Source: Ilyonectria destructans (lineage: Eukaryota; Ascomycota; Sordariomycetes; Hypocreales; Nectriaceae). From it: a stretch of DNA of 64,000 nt. The DNA lies in the NCBI GenBank assembly GCA_020740775.1, contig JAHEWK010000012.1:1116001-1180000 (forward strand), read 5' to 3'. The position numbers and the translations under genes were made by a program. Of the stretch, positions 48,536 through 60,274 are shown piece by piece; position 1 is the stretch's first letter, and each line of letters opens with the position of its first letter. A model generated the notes under the pieces. The model was not told the origin of the DNA. It worked only from the letters and a program-made list of their open reading frames with translations, and made no database searches.

Positions 48536-48776
48536 CATGTCTGCCTAATGGGTGGCAACGTGAAGCTATTCCATCAAGAAGAGTCAAACTAGACAATCAG
48601 TATTATATTTCCTAATCCATTCATTGTCGTCGCTGAGTTATCTACACGAACCAAAGGTCCACGTGTTGATATGATTTATTCCACACTGCACATCTATCCC
48701 TATTCTTTGCATTCCTTTGTGCGGCAACCCGTAGTTTCGGCGATGAATGATGTAGGGATAACCACGAACTCTCAGG

Positions 48777-50039
48777 CTACAGGAAAAGCTGCCACCCCTG
48801 ATCCATTTGCACCACTGAATTAACTCCCCATCTCTGTATTTTTTCAAGGCCAAAGTCAAGTTCCATAACTGCGAGGCTGAAATGATCAACCTCTCCGGGA
48901 GTCTCCTCAACAAGCACTTTCTCTGTGTCATTCCTGTGCATAAAGCCCACATTGCGCTCCGCACACATTTTGGTCCACGCAAACGCCGATTCGGCCTCCC
49001 AGACCCCCCGACGTGTCGTGAACATCACTCCCCCGGGGCATTCTATTGCCCCACTCTGCATCGTGATGTAGATGGACTGGACGGCCTGTGAGACGAGCCA
49101 CGTACGGCGGAGACTCTCAGAGAGAATCCAAGCATGCCAGAGGAGTTTCTCAAGTCTCTCTTGTAATGTGCCCGTATTTTGACCAGATTCATCGGGTTCT
49201 ATTAGGTTGGAAAGCAGGAGAGTTCCGTCTTGTGCTGCGTGGGTGGCGGTAGTGAGCATTTGGTTGGTCCAGATGCGTAGAATTGGAAGTTGTTGTTCTG
49301 CGAGGTAGCGTTGTCTGATATCGCCATTGAAGAGTCGAATGAAGGAATAAATCAGCAAGGCTTGAACACGGCATATGTGATCAAACGTATCGAGATGTGG
49401 TTGTGCTTGCGGTCGATTTTGCTCTTCCACGATTTGACTTGACCGCTCCTCCATAATGCGAAATATCATGTCCTCCGTCGCAGGGTTCCGGCTAAGGTAA
49501 CTGGATAAGACTGTAAAGGCATCCTGTATGGATCTTGGAAACCGCTTCTTGTATAGTTGGGAATGGATGAAGGGATTGCTGCCCTTATCGACCCATTCCT
49601 TAAGCCAACCCTGTATCTTGGCAATATACCTCCTCACTACTGTGCTGCAGATCGGTGTGAGGCGGCTGGTTTCAATTGGTGCAATGGCCCATGCTTCTGG
49701 AGAAAGGAACCAAGCTGTCTGCAGATCGACGAGTGAGGGGCCGATAAAGCTTCCAAGCTGGCTACCAGATCTGTGAGGGCCCAGGGTATTCGTGATACCC
49801 AGATGCTGTAAGTCTTCCAACGTGTGTCCACTGGTGTCATTTTCCGCGGCTTGGGCATTGAAGCAGTCCACACCACGGTCTCCAAGGCCATAAATGATGA
49901 ACGTAGGGCGGACCGGATATGCACACTCCAGCCCCTTGAGCTCACAACGGCCACATGCAGGGAACTCTTTGGTACACCTCCGCTTAGCTATCCTGCAAGC
50001 ATCACAGGCTTTGAGTTCTCCCCGCTCCATATTTACCAA
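48777..50039 (-). CDS. Zn2Cys6 transcription factor (short form)
   Basis: Intronless 420-aa nuclear regulator. The zinc cluster is at the extreme N-terminus: Cys12, 15, 22, 29, 32 and 39 (CDACRIAKRRC). There is no recognisable full fungal-specific middle homology domain. The remainder (QAFL-type helices, IFRIMEERS, RVQALLIYSFIRLFNGD, LLWHAWILSESLRRTWLVSQAVQSIY) is the conserved body of a family of short fungal C6 proteins often found next to metabolite or catabolic genes. An in-frame ATG at 50030 is an alternative start. Divergent from an SDR across 830 bp, it is a candidate local regulator. Confidence 0.9.
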   Translation of the reverse strand: MVNMERGELKACDACRIAKRRCTKEFPACGRCELKGLECAYPVRPTFIIYGLGDRGVDCFNAQAAENDTSGHTLEDLQHLGITNTLGPHRSGSQLGSFIGPSLVDLQTAWFLSPEAWAIAPIETSRLTPICSTVVRRYIAKIQGWLKEWVDKGSNPFIHSQLYKKRFPRSIQDAFTVLSSYLSRNPATEDMIFRIMEERSSQIVEEQNRPQAQPHLDTFDHICRVQALLIYSFIRLFNGDIRQRYLAEQQLPILRIWTNQMLTTATHAAQDGTLLLSNLIEPDESGQNTGTLQERLEKLLWHAWILSESLRRTWLVSQAVQSIYITMQSGAIECPGGVMFTTRRGVWEAESAFAWTKMCAERNVGFMHRNDTEKVLVEETPGEVDHFSLAVMELDFGLEKIQRWGVNSVVQMDQGWQLFL

Positions 50040-50869
50040 GACAGCGTAGTGAGATTACACTATCCTGAAAATGGCGGGATTTCGTTAAAATGAGGTGATG
50101 CTGACGGAATGTTCCTTAGGGAGGCGTGCGGCGGAGGTCCGCTAGTGAATAAGCACGTTGGCGGGCGCTACTCCACTTCAGGCTAGTTCTCCGCTGGATC
50201 GCTACATGCTACTGACGCAATCAATTCAGCAGGCGTACCATTTATGCCCGAGGTCTTAAATCAGAAGATTAGTATTGAAGGAAGAAGTATCATTGAATTG
50301 AGGCAAATTATGTGTTAGAAAAGATCGGGAAATGACCTTTCTACTTTGTGGCCACCACGTGTATAAATTTCAACTTTCTTATTCGCACTTCAATATAATC
50401 TACAAATAGGTCGTAAGAAGTTCACTGACGCTACATAGGCACAGTTTAGCAGATCCTCCGAGCAGGCACTGCGATTGTAGGGCCAAGTCCTGTACACTAC
50501 ACTTGAGGTGATATGAATTTACTGGACTTCGGTGCGCAAGCCCCTTGTTGTGCGAGAAGCTCCGCCTCGAGGGCCGCATTTTGGCGGGGAGCTAACCCTT
50601 CTTGACCTCGCAATAAAGGCAGAATGACACGCATTTTTCCTCATAAATATCCGATTGATTCGTAAGCTTTATTCGGGCTACGGTTATTTCTTCGTTAGGA
50701 AGGTGGTGATCAATTCCGCAAAATTAATCCGCTCGAGTGGACTTCCTTCCTCAGAGGTTGAGAGATATCCACCTTAAAAACACACAAACATATATACTCC
50801 CTCTCATCCGGCGTATTTTTCGTCTCTATCAAACACACACATTCATCCTTATCTATTTCCTTATCCATC
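50040..50869. promoter_or_regulatory. Divergent promoter of Zn2Cys6 factor and SDR
   Basis: 830 bp with no supported gene. A TATATACT stretch near 50790 lies about 80 bp before the SDR ATG. Confidence 0.4.
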
Positions 50870-51663
50870 ATGACTCCAACTATTGTTCTCATCACAGGTG
50901 CCAACCGGGGCTTGGGCTACGGGCTCCTTAAACGGTACCTTGCGCTCTCGAACCACGTCGTGATTGCCGGCAACCGTAATCCAGAGCACCCGACATCCAA
51001 AGCGCTCGCTGACCTTCCCAAGGGCGAAGGCAGCCGTCTCATAGTCGTCAAGATTGACGCGTCAGTCGACCAGGACGCTTTTGATGCTGTCAAAGAGCTT
51101 CAGAAATCTCACGGGATCGAATATCTTGATGTGGTCATCGCCAACGCCGGTGTATCGTACACCTGGCCCTTAGTGGCAGACTTGAAGATTGCCGACCTAC
51201 AGGGCCACATCACACCCAACGTATATGGTGTTATCACTCTGTACCAAGCCACGCGCCCGCTGCTGCAAAAGTCGCCTAATGAACCCATATTTGCACCAAT
51301 GGGATCTACGGCCGGCTGCTTGGCGTGAGTCAAAACATCTTGCCTCGATTGTTGATTCTGCTAAAATAAAATAGAAACCAACCCCCCATTCGGAATGCTG
51401 CGTACGGTCCCTCGAAGGCAGTAGTGAATTGGTTGACTATTAGGATCCACTCCGAAGATGAGTGGCTCAACGCGTTCGTTCTGGGTCCTGGCTGGGTCCA
51501 GACTGACCTAGGCAATGAAGGTGCACGTGGTCTTGGGTTTGAAAAAGCCACACTTGGAGTCGACGAGTCTTGTGACGGCATGATGCAGGTGCTTACTTTA
51601 TCCAACAAGGAGAAACACGGAGGGAAGATGGTGTCGTACGAAGGGGAAATTTTGGGGTGGTGA
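50870..51663 (+). CDS. SDR, norsolorinic-acid-ketoreductase-like
   Basis: NADPH-dependent short-chain reductase of 247 aa. Exon 1 (50870-51324) and exon 2 (51375-51663) join in frame (GCLA/NQPPIRN). Cofactor motif TGANRGLGYG at residues 9-18, with the Asn/Arg that favours NADPH. NAG at strand 4 (ANAGVSYTW). Active-site Ser in GSTAGC; the YGPSK motif supplies Tyr and Lys. PGWVQTDLGN follows. The sequence resembles the Nor-1/AflD-like group of fungal reductases acting on aromatic ketones and also found outside aflatoxin clusters. Role here unknown. It shares its promoter with the Zn2Cys6 gene. Confidence 0.88.
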
Positions 51664-51891
51664 AAACTGTGAAGTGATAGTTAACAAAGCAAATATTAGC
51701 TGAGTGTGACATATCAACTAAATATTTGCATATATTAGACGATCGAACTACTGGAATATGCAGGTACACGTACCAGTCTCATGAAAAGACCGTGTTCGTG
51801 ACAATTTAGGTCAGTCCGGATATGCCAAACTTAAGGTACAAGATTCTAGTTTCCCTGGCTAGCCATGTATGGCTACTCTTTCGCAGTGTGA

Positions 51892-53252
51892 TTATGCTAG
51901 TTTGTCTTCTTTAATACGTTGAGATGGGAAGAAACGGTGCCAGTATTGCCACAAAAGAGGAGTGGCTACCGTTATCGGCACCGCAACTGCCCAGTACAGC
52001 CAGAATTTCTCTGAAACTGACCAAGAATCAGATTCAGGGCTGTAGTTAAAGAATGACATGCTGAATATTGCGCATATAAAAGTCGGCGGTAGAAAAGTCA
52101 TCGTAAGAAAGGCGATCGTTTTCATTGCAGCGCTGTCTTCCTGTGCTGCTTGCCCAATGGCAACCGATACGCCTGAATCATAGTGCGCAATGACGTTGAT
52201 CGAGAGCTGAATTTCGTTTGTCAGACGTTCTCTATTTGAATTGGAATGATTGTGTAGACCCTGAACCATGTGTTCGAAAAATAGTAGGCGCCTGTGGATA
52301 TTTTGCGAGGCGTGTGTCGATTGACCGATGAAACTCGCATGTTCAGACAAAATACCGTTTAGAGTCTTGATAGTTACAGCGAGAGTCTCGGAGACATGAG
52401 TCGTATGCCTGGTAAGATCGTGGAAGGCCTGGTAGTTTGGCATTGTACGACTTTGCAGGGGTGTTCGCATTGACTCCAGGAACCTAACCTGAGTGGCTAT
52501 GGCCACCACAGCCGTATTTTGGAGGCGGACAATTTCCCGCACCAAGGGCTCATAGATCCAGAAGGGATCTGTGAGGCACTGGAAGTTCGGATCACCAATA
52601 AGTTGGCTCGGGAGTCTCTCTGCGATTGGAGCAGGCACATCGAACAAGAGCAAGATTGTTTGCTTGGTGGACGGCAACCATCGTGTAAAGATGTTGAGCT
52701 TGTACCACTCATACTCTGCAAAGTTACGCTTCACGTCCTTCACAATGAAACGCGCCCACGTATCTAAAATAACATTAGTAGTCGAACTTGTCAGAGATGG
52801 GGAATGGGACAGTACTAAAGCCGCTCATATTTCCCTCCGTATCTAGAGTATCCTCGCAGCCAAAATATCCCTTGGGGTCTCGACAGTACTCTTCCCACCA
52901 GAGACCAGGGATTTGAAACGTGTGGATAAAATAAGTCTGGCATTTTGGGCATTCGCGGACTTTCCTAGCCTTGGTTTTTCTTTACGTAGAGTCAGTACCA
53001 TCATAGAATAATAACGCCCTAAAAGGCCAAAACTGACATGATGAAGATATCGCAGTCAGTCTCTGGGAATGTGCTTGTGTCACCGTCGCTTGCAACATCA
53101 TCGTGCGCGATTTCAGTCCGGTGATGTTGCCAATTCCTAGATTCTGGACGGTTGTTAGAAACGTCCGAGTTATGACATGCCGCACCAAACATACCTCTTT
53201 TCCGCCGGAATATATCCAGTTGTGGACAGCTCTGGCAGTCGGAGAGAGCCAT
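51892..53252 (-). CDS. CorA-like fungal membrane protein
   Basis: Protein with a C-terminal CorA/Mg2+-transporter-type membrane module. A consistent model has exons 53252-53195, 53143-53038, 52979-52816 and 52763-51892, giving 399 aa; the in-frame ATG at 53384 would give 443 aa. The last exon has a long helical cytosolic part (LTRHTTHVSETLAVTIKTLNGIL, QLSINVIAHYDSGVSVAIGQAAQEDSAAMKTIAFLTMTFLPPTFICAIFSMSFF) and two transmembrane segments. The canonical CorA GMN loop is not present; FFNYS follows the first helix, as in many fungal CorA-like proteins, so magnesium transport is not assured. A CPKC pair occurs in the middle exon. The donor at TTTA/GTACTG restores GFNTWARF. N-terminal exons are tentative. 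Confidence 0.65.
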
Positions 53253-53594
53253 CGTCAAGTAGAGCGAGCCTTTTTTTGGGGTTGTTGGCAGAATACAATA
53301 TGAGAATACGAAAAGTGGAGAAGTCCCTAATAAATAAGCTGCAGTGCTTGACGAGAGGGAGCCTAAACGAAGACCCTTGCTCACTGGCCCTGGAAAGTGG
53401 GCTGGCTGACAAGGCGGCTAAAAGGGAAATTGAGGCAGTGCTTGAAAAACGTGGCGAAGTAGACTGGGATACCTCATACTAGAGTGGCAACCTTTGAAGC
53501 ATTGAATATATTTTCTATCTTGAAGTGCTACTAGGGGTTCCCGGGCGATATGCTCTAGCCTTGCTTCTTTTCTCTCAACGCAGTCTCCCAAAGT

Positions 53595-54759
53595 TCAAAC
53601 CTCGACCACAAGCTTCTCTCCGCTTACACCCTTCCTCAATTCGTTCAAAGCGTTCTGCAGTCCACCCAATCCCCCATCAATGACTCTATATGCCGTTGGA
53701 ACAATGTCACCTCGCTCAAGCCACTTTGGCAAGGTGTCATTGAACAACCAGGCACATAGATCCTGTCTGCGGTCCGCCAAAGCGTCTCCTCTTATCGCCC
53801 CGGTTTCGATCCCGTCAGGCGTAGGGATATTCTCAGGCCAAGGCAATGTGTGCGCCAGCTTCTTGGTTGCTTTGGTCGACTTGGAAAGTATCTGCAAGAC
53901 CGAGGCGAGTGTCTCTGCTGTGGAAATGGCATCAACAGCGTAATTGATTTGCGTTCCAGCCAGCTCGGCGGCAGCGAGGAGGTCGTCGACAACCGTAGGT
54001 GAGTGGTAATCGACGAGCACGCTGGCACCAAGCGAGCGTAGGTAGTTATGGTGGCGCTCACTTGCTGTCGTGTATACAGTGAGTCCAGCCAGGCGAGCAA
54101 GCTGAATAGTCAAAGACCCGGTGGTCGAGGCACCGCCCCATACCAAGATGACGGGGGACGACGACTCAGACAAGTTCTTCACTGTCCCGACAGTAGGTCG
54201 GGGCAAGTCAAGTACGTCGAATAGAGCTAGGGCCCCAGTTCCTACGGCTGTCGGCAGAGTAACACCCTGTTGGAAGCTCATTTCATGGGGTAGGGCAGTA
54301 GTTGCGGTGGCGTTAACAATGGTGTAGTTCTGGAATGCGCCGTTGTCGTTATTGCCTGAAACAAATGAGTGAGCAATCGCAAGGACACGATCACCAGGCT
54401 TGAATTCCGTCACCAATGCTCCGACTTCGGAAACGATACCGCTGATGTCTGTAAATAGTCATTAGCCTATATCCTGCGGGAGATGAGAGACGAGCTGATG
54501 GACTTGACACTAGCTTTCCAGCCAGGAAGCTTGTTTTCACCAACATCGCCATGCTCTTACCAGCGCCAAGTACCACTGGGTACGAGGAAATCACAAATCC
54601 CCGCGACTGTCTTTTCCAGTCAACCGGATTTACAGCGATGGCGTGATTGCGAATCAACACCTCGCCCGGTCCAGGGGAGGGAATCTGACGCTTCCCGAGA
54701 ACGAGGTCGGTTGCGACGGCAGGCAAAAAAGCCACATCATAAGTTTGTTCTTTCGCCAT
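53595..54759 (-). CDS. Medium-chain reductase (trans-enoyl-reductase/ToxD-like, zinc-less)
   Basis: NADPH-dependent medium-chain dehydrogenase/reductase without zinc ligands, 350 aa. Exon 1 (54759-54561) and exon 2 (54448-53595) join at LGAD/ISGIVSEVG. Features: PGPGEVLIRNHAIAVNPVDWKRQ, GDRVLAIAHSF, AFQNYTIV, LPTAVGTGALALFDVL and the nucleotide site VWGGASTTGSLTIQLARLAG. Such proteins include enoyl reductases that work with polyketide synthases and stand-alone quinone or enone reductases. No polyketide synthase is present in this window, so a stand-alone enone reductase is the safer reading. ATG chosen because MAKEQTYDVAF aligns with the family start. Confidence 0.88.
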
Positions 54760-55538
54760 AGTGAAGAGAAAGAGTTGCCAGTAAGCGAGCTGTAAGGGGT
54801 AAGAAGTGTGAGTGGTGATGGTGATGGTGATGGGGATCTGTGTCATTCACCTTGGCTGGTAGCCAGACCTTGCGGGCCTTTTATATGCAACGCAGTAGAG
54901 AGATATGGGCAGATCACCGGCGGCCAAATACAAAGGCCCAATTCCTAATTCCAAGCCGTTTCGTCTAAATCGCCGCCTTGCCGTCATTGTCGGCGGCTTG
55001 ATGACTGGGAAAAGTGGGCTTCCGGCGAAATTGGCCCTCCGGCGAATTGGCCGGTGCCAAGCTCTACCATGCCGAGCTCACCGCCGCCGGGTGCAATTCG
55101 AGTAGGGGATGCAAACGGAAAGAATACCGCCATGCTGTCCGCACCAAAGCGGTTGAGAGCTATTCGTTTAATTCGAGTTAGAAAGTCGTATAGGCCGGTT
55201 TCGCACCGGCTTAAGCTGCCGTGATAACTACATCCATCATAAAAGCTAAGGTAAGTGTTAGGGTAAAGTATTTATATTTATCTTTATTATTCATTAAAAG
55301 ATAGTGGTATATATTTTTTGGTTAACTTTATAAAGATTGGTTATTGTTATCTCTTGAAAATATCCTATTATAAAACAGCAGAAGATACTAGCTTGTTACA
55401 CTTAGTGAGGTTCTCATGGTGCAAGTGCTCAGGTGCAAACTTTCTGCGCCCCACGGTAGAAACACCGCACCTCGCTTATTTCTGCCTTGTCCGGCCCAGG
55501 CCGACATTCTGGGCATTTTCACATAACCTCATTCTATA
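54760..55538. other. Intergenic, no gene seen
   Basis: Promoter of the reductase and 3' flank of the next regulator. At 54940-55060 repeated AATTCC, TTCCGGCGAAATTGG and CCGGCGAATTGG phrases occur. Around 55250-55330 the sequence is AT-rich. Confidence 0.45.
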
Positions 55539-57581
55539 TCACACATCCGCTATGACTGCGGCGAGCATCATGCCCAATCCATCTAGATCCGCATGCCAAC
55601 TGTCGAGGATCTCATCAAGCGCACCCTCAAGATTCCCTCTCATCCTCGCATCGGCCCCGCCCCCTTGTTGCAGGCGTGCGATCGCGAGATCGCCTACCGT
55701 GCCCAGTCGAGATTCTTTGGGCTTGGAATTTTTCCACGACGCACCATACTCCTTTTCCCAGGCCCATTGGCTTCTTGCCTCCCAGAGTGTTTTGGTGCCT
55801 GGCAAGGGAAGGTAAAACGGGGTTTCGATGTCATTGGAGCCCTCGGTGCCAACAACAAGGGCTATGAGGAAACACACAATAGAGACCCTTCGATCATTAG
55901 CTTTACTACTCCTGTGGAAGAAAGAACTTGCAAGCTCGTGCAGTAAATGTCATGTCATTATTGTACACACCTTCGGCGCGTCTCTTCGAAGATCCATTCC
56001 TCCCAACTAGGTCGCGATTGTCGCTCGTGGGCGGGACTCAAAGGCCCCGGGAAGAGTTGAGAAAATCGTTCCGTGAGTTTCTACGGATTTCACATAGCTG
56101 ATTTAGCGAATGAACGTGTTGCCGAGCCGCTGAGAAGGTCCATGGTGAACTAGGGGCCACAGGGTAGAACAACGGATGTGTAGAAGTAAGGGACTGACCT
56201 TCATGTCATTAAACATGTCTCGATTAGACACAAAATATTCGCGGCCCGAGTCGACCAGGCGCATTATAGTGTAAACCATCATGGCTTGTATTGCTGCCAG
56301 TATCTCGCCTCGTGAGAATTCATGCATCTGAGGGTGCGGCGCAAAGATGTTAGTTGCTTCATTCATTATTATTGTTGTACTTGTGTCCAACGAGAACGGG
56401 ATGGTAGACCGGTACGAGCCAGTTCATGACAATGTTCTGGAACGGAAATACTTACTTCGTTCATAATCCGACGGTGCTCGCTCTCTGTAGTTCGCCATAT
56501 AAACCCGTCCGAGTTTGCGTTCCGCGAGACGAACATCTGAGCTATGCCATTGCAGGCTGCCAATGGTTTCAGTGGCACAAAGGCCGCGGAATCAGACGTA
56601 TGCAAATCAACTCGCCGTGATTCCTCTTGATCGAAGTGGAGCCCGCAACCGATTGGGTGCACAAAGGGCGGTAGATTGTCCGGACGTGTCATCATGCGTG
56701 GGTACGTCCGAAGAATGGATACAATGAACCGACAACAGCCATTAGAGATGAGCGATCCAGGAGGTTTCTCTTGTGTGTTGATGGTACGAGCGGGAATAGG
56801 GACTAAACAATGCATATCCTTCCGAAGAGCCGCCAATTGACACGTTGGAGAGGAGGGACTTGGGGATGCTGCGGAGGCTAGCAACTGATCGGTAGATGGC
56901 TGGTAAGGTCCCGTATCCACAAACTGGAAAGGGTCGAATTCGATGTTGGTACTAAGCGTGGCACTAATATCGACGATGGCCGACTCTGAGAGGCATGGTA
57001 AGACTGTATATTCGTCCCCGGTAGGAAATGTAGCCGATGGAAGGTCTCTTGGTCCAAGTGCGGGCGGGTCGCATCATCAAACCGGAGGTTGTCAGGCTGT
57101 GGTGCAAGTTCCAACCCAGGGCCAAAGTCTAGACATGGCACCGAGGCGGAAGCATTAAAATGGCCGACAGGTGAAATACCTGCTGCGCTTAGAGGGTTGC
57201 TCACAGAATTCACGCTGGAGACAGCATCGTTGGGGTTGGTTGCTACCGATGTCGAGACTCCATAGTGCTGATCGTACGAGCATATCCTATTTTTAGTCAC
57301 GCATCGGGTGCAAGGCGACAAGAAATCGCACTTGCTTTTGGTGCTTCTGCAAAACTGGCAGGCTTGTTGTCTCGCAGGCCGTTTCTTGGCTGCCCGGCGA
57401 CGGCAATACTGCACATGTCGGGTATACGAGATCTCTGCAAGGGATTCAATCAGAGACTAGGAAATTCCAAGCGAGTACGTGGGAGTGATGTGAGAGATTA
57501 CGACGTCATCGGGAACACATGATGATGATGAGGTGTACTACCTTGGTCAAACGGTTTTCCGCATGTGGTACAGAAGTACAT
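55539..57581 (-). CDS. Transcription factor with paired C2H2-type and Zn2Cys6 zinc fingers
   Basis: Nuclear regulator with a two-module DNA-binding region, about 520 aa. Exons: 57581-57542, 57434-57116 (end tentative), 57047-56456, 56327-56199, 56080-55971, 55911-55539; all phases agree. Residues 4-24 form a C-x2-C-x12-H-x3-C finger (CTTCGKPF...HVQYC) whose halves are split by intron 1. It is followed by KKRPARQQAC and a Zn2Cys6 cluster (CQFCRSTKSKC, spacing 2-6-5-2-6). The C-terminal third (WEEWIFEETRRR, then PLPGTKTLWEARSQWAWEKEY) is the conserved tail of this fungal class. Intron 2 boundaries rest on frame only; a shorter alternative with a donor at 57082 also fits. Confidence 0.82.
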
Positions 57582-58678
57582 TGAGGTCTGGAGATTCGGA
57601 GGGTTGCCAAGTTCCCGACCCTCATTCATTATCTCAAGCTTGATAGTGGAAAAAGCGAGCAGGGGTTCGGAAAGCGGCGAAAAGACGACTAATGCACATC
57701 ACAGTCGTGGATGTTCAAGATGGGACCTGGGAGTAGATTGTGGACAGCAGATGGCTCATGCGATCCGTGCCTCAGGCATGAAGAGGGATTGCGACACCGG
57801 GATAAGCGCTAGCCGGGGAACCGATCCCAGTGATAGCGGGTTGTACGAAGTATGGGTAATGAGGGGAATGATCGCGATATAGGGACATGCTATGGCATGA
57901 GAAAAGAGAGAACCATAGTCATTGGCTGTGATACAAATTCCAACGAACCCTAGCTATAATTTGACAGAGCCTCGGACAGTTTCTCGTAACCAATAGTAGC
58001 AGTATTTGATGGAAACGTCAACTTAATACGCATAGATGGCACCTGCACGGACCACGAAATGCAGATGAACGCTGGTCCGATCAGACGGTCCAAATGGGCT
58101 AAAATAGACGCGATGAGTCGTTTAGGTGTGTCAGTGTGGTAAAGGACAACGGCTTTGAGTCTCGAAGTTCGCCGATAAGTGCCGATCATCGATGGTCTGG
58201 GCGTCGTCCATACCATAGCGCCAACTTAGAACTAGGATCGAGCATGATGGAGTTCGTCTAGTACTACGGAATAATCATCTGATCCCTGTCGACATGGGCC
58301 GTTTTCTCCTCTTTCTCTCGAGATAGTTAAAGCCGTCCGTATAATTATATCCCGCAATCTACTTAATGCTGTATCGCAACGGCCTTGACGTCAAGACTCC
58401 ACCTTCGGCTGCCAGTGTTGACCCCGAAAACGCGGCCGTTTGGGGCGAGCGGTTCCAATTGCCATACATGGCAACAAGTGTCCGAGCAGGCAATTTTAAA
58501 AGGTGGGACGGCTTCAACAACATAGATAGGCATAAAAGACATATCTATAACTATAAATCCGCAATATGCTTAGTCGCTTCCCCTCGTCCCAGCGTTCTAC
58601 CTCCTCTTTTTTAGCGTAAGTGGATCGCCGGTGAGGGGACTAATTTTCCACAGCCAGAGTCCAACCCAAGAAGCAGCA
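57582..58678. promoter_or_regulatory. Intergenic and C69 dipeptidase promoter
   Basis: About 1.1 kb. A minus-strand frame of 88 codons (58216-57950) has no recognisable motif. TATAAAT at about 58551 lies about 125 bp before the dipeptidase ATG. Confidence 0.45.
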
Positions 58679-60274
58679 ATGGCTTTAATACTTCCAGCCC
58701 TGACTTTCGCGAGTCTCCTCGCTTCTCCTGTGGCTGCCAGCTATGCATTCTACGTGGGAAAGAACCTCACAGCAGATGGAAGCGTCCTGGTCGGCGGCAC
58801 TGGCGAAGAAGTGTCGAGTCACTGGCTCCAGCTGTTCCCCGAGCGTGACCATGCTTCAAATGCCACAATTACCGTCGGCGTCACCAAGGATGCCACCATC
58901 CCCGGCGAACTCATCCAGATCCCGCAGGTCAACCACACGTTCCGCTATCTGAGCATGGAGTACTCAGACTTTGAGGGCTTCCCCGCACCGCTGACCAACG
59001 GCGGCCTCAACGAGAAGGGCGTCGCCGTGAGGGACGTGTGGGCGGATAACAGGCAGGAATTGATCGACATGACACCTACGCCGCAGCATGGCTTGCAGTA
59101 CAGCGATCTTGCGCGTGTGGTCATGGAGCGCGCGAGCACGGCGCGGGAGGGCGTCGAGATCATCGGGGATTTAATCGCCAAGTACGGCGAGGCTACGTAC
59201 GGTGGCAACTCGCATCTCATCGCCGACAAGGACGAGGGCTGGGTTGTATGGGAGATGGCCGGCGGCGAGGGACTCTGGGCGGCGCAGCGACTGGGACCCA
59301 ACGAGGTGAAGGTCCTGTACCCAGGGTATATCGAAGATTTCCCTGTCGATTTCGCCGACAGCGACGACTTCATGGGATCGGAAAACATTGTCTCCTTTGC
59401 CGTCGAGCAGGGTTGGTGGAGCTCCGACTCGGGAGAACCCTTCAACATCTTCGACGTCTACGGCCCTCAGGATCCCCGATACACGGCTCGTGATGGAGGA
59501 TACAAATACATGTCCCAGGCCGCTCTGGAAAATGCCACTCTCGCCATGGCGCCAGTCACAGAAGAGGATCTGATTGAGCGCGTGCGGGACTACCGAATCG
59601 ACGACGACGAATCCGGTTACGGGCAGGTTGTTCGTCTTCGAGCCGGCATTGACAAGGACCTCCTCCGCATCTGGGTTGCGCCGACCGGCTCCGTCGCAGC
59701 GCCGTTTGTGCCGTGGTGGCTAGGAGTTCAGTCCATCCCTCCCGAGTATGGCGAGCATCGATACCTCACTACCGGCGCCTCGGGCAGCTTCCTCAACCCG
59801 GACTATCAGTTCCAGGAGGCCTCTATTTTCGCGGGACGAGTCTTCAAGCGGATTCTTTACTACATGTGCAGCGCGCCCAATACCTATCTTCCCATCGTCC
59901 ACACCATGTTCAAGGGCTTCGAAGAGCAATCGCGCACTCAAGTCTCGGAGTGGGTGGAGAAGAGCGCACGAGCTCTGATTTCCCACGGCCAGCGGAAAGC
60001 AGCACAGAAGCTATTGACCTTTTACTCGCATGCCCGTGCGGCCGACGCGCTGCAGATGGGTCGCACCATGGCAGAGTCGCTGGATGGGTACATCAAACTC
60101 ACCGGACAGTGGCGTAACCCCAAGGGTAGCGAGATCAACGATGCCGGGGAGGGAGCCGAGACGGTTAACTGCCTGGTGGGCTATGATCCTGATCAACCAG
60201 CCGATAGGCAGAAGGCGTCAAAGAAGCGTTCGTCCGGACGAAGCTCTCGTGGGCTAAGGAAGCAGAGAACCTAA
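58679..60274 (+). CDS. Secreted family C69 dipeptidase-like protein, nucleophile Cys replaced by Ser
   Basis: Ntn-hydrolase-fold dipeptidase (peptidase family C69, PepD-like), 531 aa, intronless. Residues 1-20 are a signal peptide (MALILPALTFASLLASPVAA) with an AxA-type cleavage site. Mature protein would begin SYAFYVGKNLTADGS. In C69 enzymes a Cys five residues before VGK is the N-terminal nucleophile; here that position is Ser21, exactly the first residue after predicted cleavage. Other family marks: GGTGEEVSSHW, NGGLNEKGVAV, YGGNSHLIADKDEGWVVWEMAGGEGLWAA and HRYLTTGA. The basic C-terminal tail (KKRSSGRSSRG) is unusual for a secreted enzyme. The ATG at 58679 is chosen over 58631 because it begins the signal peptide. 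Confidence 0.88.
   Translation: MALILPALTFASLLASPVAASYAFYVGKNLTADGSVLVGGTGEEVSSHWLQLFPERDHASNATITVGVTKDATIPGELIQIPQVNHTFRYLSMEYSDFEGFPAPLTNGGLNEKGVAVRDVWADNRQELIDMTPTPQHGLQYSDLARVVMERASTAREGVEIIGDLIAKYGEATYGGNSHLIADKDEGWVVWEMAGGEGLWAAQRLGPNEVKVLYPGYIEDFPVDFADSDDFMGSENIVSFAVEQGWWSSDSGEPFNIFDVYGPQDPRYTARDGGYKYMSQAALENATLAMAPVTEEDLIERVRDYRIDDDESGYGQVVRLRAGIDKDLLRIWVAPTGSVAAPFVPWWLGVQSIPPEYGEHRYLTTGASGSFLNPDYQFQEASIFAGRVFKRILYYMCSAPNTYLPIVHTMFKGFEEQSRTQVSEWVEKSARALISHGQRKAAQKLLTFYSHARAADALQMGRTMAESLDGYIKLTGQWRNPKGSEINDAGEGAETVNCLVGYDPDQPADRQKASKKRSSGRSSRGLRKQRT

Noticed and set aside
53595..54759. Calling the medium-chain reductase the trans-enoyl reductase of a polyketide cluster
   Set aside because: No polyketide synthase is present in the window. 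The fold is shared by stand-alone enone and quinone reductases.
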